64,000 nucleotides of DNA from Podospora pseudoanserina (taxonomy: Eukaryota > Ascomycota > Sordariomycetes > Sordariales > Podosporaceae). A model generated the notes under the pieces. It saw nothing but the letters and a program-made list of their open reading frames with translations. It ran no database searches and was not told the origin of the DNA. The stretch lies in contig NC_085920.1 in NCBI RefSeq assembly GCF_035222485.1, forward strand, positions 4,216,001 to 4,280,000, given 5' to 3'. Positions within the stretch are counted from its first letter, which is position 1. Each line of letters opens with the position of its first letter. Shown here one piece after another: positions 57,265 through 64,000 of this stretch. The translations under genes and the position numbers were made by a program.

Positions 57265-57283
57265 GTATGTATGTATGTATGTA
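57265..57283. repeat. (GTAT)n microsatellite
   Basis: Four to five GTAT units in non-coding DNA. Confidence 0.85.
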
Positions 57284-58759
57284 GAGAGAGGTTTTGGTGG
57301 GTGTTGGTGGCGGGTTATTAGGTGGGAGAGAGAGAAAAAAGTGTGTGTGTGTGTGGTTGGGGGTGATACAGAATAGGGAGGGGGTTTATTGGTGTAACGT
57401 TGGTCAAGATGTAGTCAGCTCATCAGATGTTTTCGAAATACGGTCGGTAGGTGTGTATATGTACTTTAACGGCTGTTGTTTTACCTGCCTGACCTGGATG
57501 GGTAGGTGGGCTGGTGACAGGAGTAGTATGGACTGGGCTGTGTAGTGCGCGGTCAAGATCTGCTGTTGAGGTAGGTGGGTGTTTTTGTAAGGCTGGCAGC
57601 AACAGCCCTTTTGCAAAGTTTATGATAGAGTATGGTTGTAATGGGGGTTGGCTTACGGGGGAATGGTCCGATAGGAGGGGGACTGGCTGTGTGTGTGTGT
57701 TGCTCGGCTGTTCCGTTCAGGTTGGATCAGTCAGCTATTATTGTGTGTATTTGTGGTGTGCGAGTGAGTGTATGTGTCTGATGTATCGATTTCTGATTGA
57801 GCGAGAGACGTGAGATTTTGATAAGCCATGTCCTGCTTTCTTGAAGGTTAAGCGAATCCGAGACAGGCCGGCGGTAACATGAGATAGGTGAAGAGAAATG
57901 GACGTCGAGGTTCACAATCGAAACCGGAATGGAAAAGAGGGTGGCCGCGGTTCCCGCACCGGTGAAGAATTCGTCATGTTATGGGCATCTGGGAGTGTGA
58001 AATATGACCAGTCAGACTTCTCGGGATTCGTGGAGGAGACGATGGGAGTTCACACACACCGACCAGAAAGGGGGATGGGTGCATGACCAGGCTCGATTGG
58101 GGTGAGCAGTGTGCGGTGCCGAATCTTGAATCAGGAAGTTGGCGCATGAAGAGAGATGGGGACGGGAGGCAAAATCTGAAGACTGGGGGAAAGGGGAACG
58201 ATGCAAAGAAGCATGCACGACGACGAGTTTGGGAGATGCGAGGCGACGGATTCTGTCAGGAAACAACATGAGATGGATGAGGGGATAGGAGCACGCCCCC
58301 CTCGGGTCCTTGGAGATGAGGCATGATGAGCTCGAGCGTGCACCCCGCATGCAGCTCTTTCGTTGCCCAAAACCCAGATGGGAGAGAGCTGGGTCTTGCG
58401 GGCGAACCAGATCCCATATTCCGACTCGAGGGTGGCTGGCGACATGGCCCGGCACGGGAGGATGATGCAGCGAACCGAGGGGGGATACCTATGTATGGAG
58501 TAATTCTTGTTCCTGTTTCTTGTTTTCTTTTTGCGGCTGGTTTTGAGAGAAGAACAGGTAGGCAGAGTTGAATGTTTACCTGACTGAGAAGCATGAGGTA
58601 GTAGCGTGACAGGCTGCAGGGCTAAAACAATAGAAGTGTTTCCTTTGTCTGTTCTGAATGTGTCAAGAGCTGCTCAATATCCCCCAAAACGCACAACCCG
58701 GTCCCCGCAGAGCGGCCACTCAGTGCGCATCCCGCTCTCTCCCGCCCCGCCCCATCCTT

Positions 58760-58785
58760 CCCACCCCCCACCCCACCCCACCCCA
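58760..58785. repeat. C-run tract (CCCCA repeats), possible G-quadruplex on the minus strand
   Basis: Five runs of three to six C separated by single A. The complementary strand therefore has the spacing expected of a G-quadruplex. It lies about 560 bp before the WD40 start codon. Confidence 0.7.
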
Positions 58786-59160
58786 CTGGTTGTGTGTTGT
58801 TTTAACAGCAACCCAACTGGCCAGGGGAGACGGGGCCCCGGCACCTGCAACCTGAACCTGAACCTGAACCTCACTCAACTCAGTTCGCTCACAACTCACA
58901 CGCGGCACCTCACTTACAACGAACCATCTCATATTTTGGTGGGAAACGCCCTCAGACAGCCGAGGACGCCATCGACGACTTGATCGACGCACACATGCAG
59001 CTGCCACACGTCCCAGGGTTCCAATCGAAGCCAGCAGAAGCACTCAACGCCCCCCACCTCGGTGAGCGTGAATCTTGAGGCTAGGGTCCTGGGTCTGCCG
59101 CTGGACCCGCCCATCCTCCCAGTTGGCCGAAAAAGCAACAAGACACTTGCAGCAGCAAAA

Positions 59161-59210
59161 GTGAGAAAAGTGAGAAAAGTGAGAAAAGTGAGAAAAGTGA
59201 GAAAGTGAGA
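59161..59210. repeat. Minisatellite of the 9-mer GTGAGAAAA in the leader of the WD40 gene
   Basis: Four perfect units followed by a one-base-shorter and a partial unit, ending about 130 nt before the start codon. Each unit begins with a GTGAG 5' splice-site-like word. Confidence 0.9.
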
Positions 59211-59341
59211 TCAGAAAAGACAAAGAAACGACACGGCAGAAGCAAAGGCAGCTGCTGGCGTCTGTCCGATGCACCCCAGGTGACCACGCCTTGCTCCCAA
59301 CCCTCAAAACCCAAGACGGCGCGCCATCCACTCTGGCAGCC

Positions 59342-61718
59342 ATGCGGCCTCGAAAATCCATTTTGGGCACTGCTTCCTCACCTACCCAACCCCGCAGGCT
59401 TGGGAGTCTCATCAACCAGACCTTTGTCTCTCTTGCCCAGTCCACCGAGCCTTTCCAGGCCACTATTGCTTTTCCATCAACCAGTCACTATACCTCTCGC
59501 CCAGAGTTGACCACCACATACGCCCCTGACGAGGCAGACGACGAGGGAGAGGACTCGTCCTATGACTTGGACGAGGAAGACGACGGGGACGGAATCTATC
59601 TTGATGAGGAAGACGACGACGAAGACGACAACAACGGGGACCACAGCTCGGACAACTACCTGGACGAGAACCTATGTTATAACGACCCATATAACTTTCC
59701 TGTTCATAACCACCCACCACGGCCTTCAGACGTCCCACCCCATCCCGACCTGTATCTGTCCGAAGAGAGTGACTTCTCGGATGGTGCTGGAACCCCATTG
59801 GTGAATCACTATTCAGACGTCCTAAACCTGCTCTCTCACGACATGGATATTGAAAGCGCGAGCGATACCGACGCTGGGATCGAGTATTCGAGCCATGAAG
59901 AAGATGACGGGCTGGACAACAGCCCGCCTGGTTCCATCAGCGGTCCCGAGCCATCACTCCAGAGTGGCGATGATGTCTTTTATGACGGCCAGCCACCAGT
60001 AGAAACAACGATGGTTGATTACATGAGTGCGGTTTTATTCCATCCAATACCTCCACCAGCTCCCAACCCACCCATGATGCACCATGCGATGACAACTTGG
60101 TTCGAGGGTGACCACCCTGTTGCTCTCTCGAATCCCAACTCAGGGACCTTGAGGCCCAGCAATTACGGCCTGGGTGATTTTTTGCACAACTGGACACGAC
60201 AGAGCAACCTGCTGCAAGGCTTGGTCCGCGGGCGAGCTCCATGGCCAGACAAAATCAAAGAATTTGTCTCCGCCGAGCCGACATGTGTCAAGCGCGATGA
60301 TCTTCAGGGCGATATTTGCGACTTTCAGGGTGTCGACTGGGACGATATGGGGGTGCTGAGAAAAGAAGCACGGGAACGCCGGCTGCTCACTTACAACAAC
60401 TATGTTAACATACCAGGCTCAGACAAGTGGACTGTGAGTACCCCATTTCCGCCGCTTCGTATTGATGATGAACTCCAAACTTACCTGGTGACCACAGCCC
60501 GATCTGCCTGATGTTATGCTTCCACAAAGGGAAAGCTTCTTTCGGTTCCGCCGGATGAATATCAGGCGTAATGTGAACTTGGCCCACTTTCAGCTTCGCT
60601 ATCTGTTAGGAAGTACTTCGCGTTCACGGGTCTTTTATCCTAGCATCAACTCCATACAGCAACTAAATCCCATCTCGGGCGAAGCCCGCCCGATTGTGAA
60701 ACTGAGCGACACCGCCGGATCACAGATATCAACCCTCATCGCCGACCATGGCGTCCTGGTGGCGGGTAGCTTTATTGGAGAATATACCCTCCGCCATCTC
60801 GATTCGAATGAGCCCGAGAGCAAGGCCTGCCACACCGGAACTATCACCACCCATCTCAGTGGTATCACGAACCATGTCCAGGTCCACCAGGCGCGGTCAT
60901 CCTCGTCGCCGTTGGCAGCTTTCGCCTCAAATGACATGGTGTTCCGGACGCTGGACATCGCTACTGAGACTTGGCTTTCTTGCGAGAACTTTGATTTCCC
61001 GTTGAACTGCACAGCGCTGTCACCAGACAAGCGGTTGCGTGTCATGGTGGGCGACACGCTAAACGTGACCATCACAGCGGCTGAATCAACACTTCCAGAC
61101 GGCAAACCAGAGGTCCTCCGTGAACTTTCGGGCCACCACGATTTTGGCTTCGCCTGTGACTGGGCGGACGACGGCTGGACCATCGCCACGGCATTCCAAG
61201 ACAAATCTGTCAAAATATGGGATGCCAGGTACTTGACCGACAGCTCAGGCGCCTCGGTTCCCCTCTGTACGATTCGAATGCAGATGGCCGGGGCGAGAAA
61301 CTTGAGATTCTCGCCAGTGGGAAGCGGCAAGAGAGTCCTCGTGGCGGCCGAGGAAGCCGACTTTATCAACATCATCGATGCCCAGACGTTCCGCTCCAAG
61401 CAGACGTTGGATGTGTTTAGCGAAATCGGCGGTGTAACTTTTGCAAACGGCGGTCAGGATCTAATGGTCTTGTGCTGTGACCGTGATCGTGGAGGGTTGC
61501 TGCAACTGGAACGGTGTGGGCTTGGAGACGAGTCAGTCTTCCAGGCGGAGGACGACAACGGTAAGCCAGTCCGTCTTGGAGAGCACCCTCTCCGGCATCA
61601 CAGAGGCGGTAGCTATGACTGGCCCGAGTCCATGTTCACAGAAGACAGAAGAAGGAAAGAGAGCTCGACGAAGAGGTACAGGAAGGCGGCGGCGCAGTTC
61701 GATATCGAACCGTTCTGA
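59342..61718 (+). CDS. WD40-repeat protein with acidic N-terminus (DUF2415-like family), function unknown
   Basis: Exon 1 59342-60433, intron 60434-60497 (64 nt, GTGAGT donor, phase 0), exon 2 60498-61718; 770 aa. The splice yields DKWT-PDLPDVMLPQRESFFRFRRMN, in line with the conserved block. The N-terminal 350 residues are disordered and strongly acidic (long Asp/Glu tracts at about residues 75-110). The C-terminal half shows degenerate WD40 repeats, the clearest around ELSGHHDFGFACDWADDGWTIATAFQDKSVKIWDAR and the next, RNLRFSPVGSGKRVLVAAEEADFINIIDAQTF (each a continuous stretch of the protein). It resembles fungal WD40 proteins that carry a short DUF2415 module, from memory. A role as a protein-interaction platform is likely, but no process can be assigned. 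Confidence 0.85.
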
Positions 61719-62663
61719 TTATAATATTGGCCCTGCCTTTGTTGGTTTAGAGACGGACTCATTTTGCATGATTCAAGTGGGTGACAGAAGGAAATAGCTT
61801 TTGGTGGAATGATACCTTGGACATTGACGGACGGTTGGCTGAGGACCTCGGCATTTTCACATATACGTTTTTTGGGGGGGTTTCTTTTTGGATGTTGTGC
61901 TTCTTCCTGTTTGTTATTGATGGGAAGAAATGAGGGGGTATGACGCAACGAAGTCCCATGTCGATGCTGTCTGAGCGTTCGGGGATCATTGAGCATGTGA
62001 GTGTTGAGCGGAAATCATCGATGGTTTTGGACGTGTAACGATAACAAGCCACCGTATCATATGAGAAGGCGGTTGGGGACTGAGGAAGCTGTGAGGAGTG
62101 AAGGCTAAGGCATAACATACTATACTATGCATCTGTACTTTCCACTTTTATTTTTCTATATTCCCACCGTTTCATTTTCTGTTGGCTTCACCATTCATCG
62201 GGCAATACCCCGTTTCTCTTTACTCAGTCTCACTCACACCTTTCTTCCGATACGTTTAAAGAGAAATACATATCAAGCGGCTGGTTCGCCGAGCAGTGTA
62301 ACAGAGCAACTCATGGGGTTCATCAGACATGAGAAAAAGTGCTAGGATACGATGTACAAGTCTGTGGTCTTGTTCATATGCAAATGCCCCCTATAGCAAG
62401 ATTACAAAGAGATATCTCTCAGAAGAGAATGGAAAAGAAAACCCAACGACCACCACTGACCGAACCCTCTCCTCACGAAACCAACAACGGCAATAAACTA
62501 ATAGGAAAAAAAACATGCTATATATTATTTCAACCAACCCCCTCCCAAATTCAAACGCCGCGCTCGTGATAATCTATACCCGAATGCCCATTTTTCTCCA
62601 TTTCGAAACGAAACAACAACCCCTATTATCACCCCCTTGATACTACACCAACTGCTGCTGTTG
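61719..62663. other. Convergent spacer between the WD40 and transporter genes
   Basis: About 945 bp, AT-richer than the genes, holding two 3' ends. No gene recognised. Confidence 0.4.
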
Positions 62664-64000
62664 TTACACATACCTCAACTTCTTCGTCACCACCGCCGCC
62701 ACCAACGACCCCAACGCCCCCAAAAACATCGTCACGGCAATCGCGTTCGGCCCCGTCGGATCGGCCGTCTCGCTAGGGTGCGCCTCGTGCGCCAGCTCGG
62801 GGCTCTTCCCCGGCTCCAGCATCGCAAACACCATCCCGCTCATCAGCGTGCTAAGAAACTGGGGGATCGTGACATAAATGTTTAAGATACCGAAATAAAC
62901 CCCGCTCAGGCCGCCAGATGAAGAACTACTCTCCTCGTCCAGCTTGCCCATCTCCAGCACCGAGACGTCCCGCATCTCAATATTTCTTGCTGTGGGGTCT
63001 GGCTGTCCGCTGAGTTTATTTACTTCGATTCCGAGAAAGGTCGTCGGCGCCCACCCGGCCACGCTCCAGGGGATGCCGCAGAGGGCGACGATCGCCGTGG
63101 CGAAGCGGAACGAGGTCGCGAACGGGGTGATAAACATTGCGCAGGCGAACATGATGTTCCCCGCGATCCAGGCGGTCAAGAGATCGGGTTTGTACTTGTT
63201 GAAGGTGTTGATCAGGGGGGCGATGCTGGCCGGGGGCCGGTGGGTGAAGCTCTTGTCTTCGGGGGCTTGGATCAGCGCCGGCAGGACCCAGGCGCTGATG
63301 AAGGAGACGGTCGAGTACACCGTCAGGGCTGTGCTGCCGATGCGGCCCATGTCGCCGAGGGCGTCGTCAGAGTTGCGGGTGTCGGCCGAGACGTCGTAGC
63401 GGAAGTACGTCTCGCCTACCCAGGTGCTGCTGTAGACGATGAAGGGGAACCAGCCGATCCAGGACCAGAAGACGGCGTTGCAGATGGCTTGGATGCGCGG
63501 TGGGAGGGTGAGGACTGTGGACCAGATCTGGCGGACGACTTTGAAGCGCACGTCGGTTTGGCGGGGGTCGTGGCGGACCGAGAGGAGGATTCGTTCGGTG
63601 ACTGCCCAGCATGTTATGAAGGCGGTGGCGAGCATGCCCAGGGCGGCGATGACGGTGAGCTGTTTGAACTGGGTGTCTCCGAGTATTGGTCCGAAGATGC
63701 CGACCAGGTCGATTGCGCCCATGGCATAACCAATAATATGGCCAAGGGAACCCATTCGACTTGCTAAACAACGTTTTGTGTTAGTATCTGGGTGAGTTTT
63801 GCGTTTGGTGATGTTCAGGCTTACCCCAGGCAGCACCGGTTTGCTGTTTGGATATTGGGAGTGTGTCTACCACTAAACTCCTGCCGCAAGACATGACGGC
63901 ATTAATGGAGAAATCAACCGAGTACAACGAAAGGACAGCAAGCACAATGGTCATCAGTTGTGCAGTGTCCTTGTCACTAATGAAGAAATCCACAATCTCC
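62664..64000 (-). CDS. MFS transporter of the GPH/sucrose-alpha-glucoside type (Sut1-like), 5'-truncated by the window
   Basis: The first exon runs in from the window edge (64000-63825); intron 63824-63764 (61 nt, phase 1); last exon 63763-62664. The visible protein is about 424 aa. The signature around the splice (SCGRSLVVDTLPISKQQTGAAW-ASRMGSLGHIIGYAMG) is that of plant/fungal sucrose and general alpha-glucoside/H+ symporters, which import disaccharides at the plasma membrane. Several hydrophobic helices follow (GIFGPILG, LGMLATAFITCWAV, FWSWIGWFPFIVYSSTWVGE, GNIMFACAMFITPFA, ATAIVALCGIPWSVAGWAPT). A Ser-rich loop (EESSSSSGGLSG) precedes the last helices. The N-terminal helices lie outside. 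The substrate is inferred from the family only. Confidence 0.85.

Larger units (their letters stand above)
56265..59341. other. Intergenic region of about 3.1 kb with simple repeats
   Basis: 3' flank of the chitin synthase gene and leader of the WD40 gene. It contains a GT-rich zone with GTAT repeats (57265-57283), a G-run near 56747-56760, a CCCCA tract (58760-58785), four AACCTG-type hexamers near 58850-58871 and the GTGAGAAAA array (59161-59210). No gene is visible. Confidence 0.4.

Overview
The window is about 64 kb of nuclear DNA from a filamentous ascomycete, most likely a sordariomycete of the order Sordariales (Neurospora/Podospora-like). The genus cannot be fixed from the sequence. 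Supporting points are short introns (53-73 nt) with GT..AG ends and CTRAC-like branch sites, recognisable fungal orthologues (a CYT-4-type RNase II, a class IV chitin synthase, MNN10, NUS1, REG1), large gene-poor spacers, and one AT-rich relic with terminal inverted repeats that looks RIP-mutated. I saw no tRNA, rRNA, CRISPR array or viral gene.

Layout from left to right: 3' part of an esterase-like hydrolase whose nucleophile motif is scrambled (1-578, +); unknown coiled-coil protein (808-2126, +); large single-pass glycoprotein of unknown function (2572-5784, -); 4.4 kb spacer; MNN10-type alpha-1,6-mannosyltransferase (10233-11734, +); GH16 glucanase (14377-15456, +); mitochondrial Qri7 t6A enzyme (15997-17550, +); proteasome beta5 subunit (17770-18701, -); REG1-type PP1 regulator (20102-21938, -); 5.5 kb spacer; TRM5 (27469-29260, -) head to head with an AlkB-type dioxygenase (29619-30718, +); NUS1 (30918-31994, -); RIP-like element (32480-33150); exocyst SEC10 (33516-36228, +) tail to tail with CYT-4 (36605-39767, -); GH17 wall protein (41940-43619, +); SKT5/CHS4-type chitin synthase activator (45679-48060, -) head to head with a class IV chitin synthase (52516-56264, +); WD40 protein (59342-61718, +); 5'-truncated alpha-glucoside/sucrose-type transporter (62664-64000, -).

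Two themes stand out. Five genes act on the cell wall: a Golgi mannosyltransferase, two glucan-active glycoside hydrolases, a chitin synthase and its likely activator. The last two are neighbours that share one 4.4 kb intergenic region. A second group serves tRNA modification and mitochondrial RNA: Qri7 (t6A37), Trm5 (m1G37, with a possible mitochondrial extension) and CYT-4. The rest is housekeeping: exocytosis, proteasome, dolichol synthesis, glucose signalling and alkylation repair. Exon boundaries were deduced by eye from splice signals, frame continuity and protein-family continuity; they have not been checked against transcripts.
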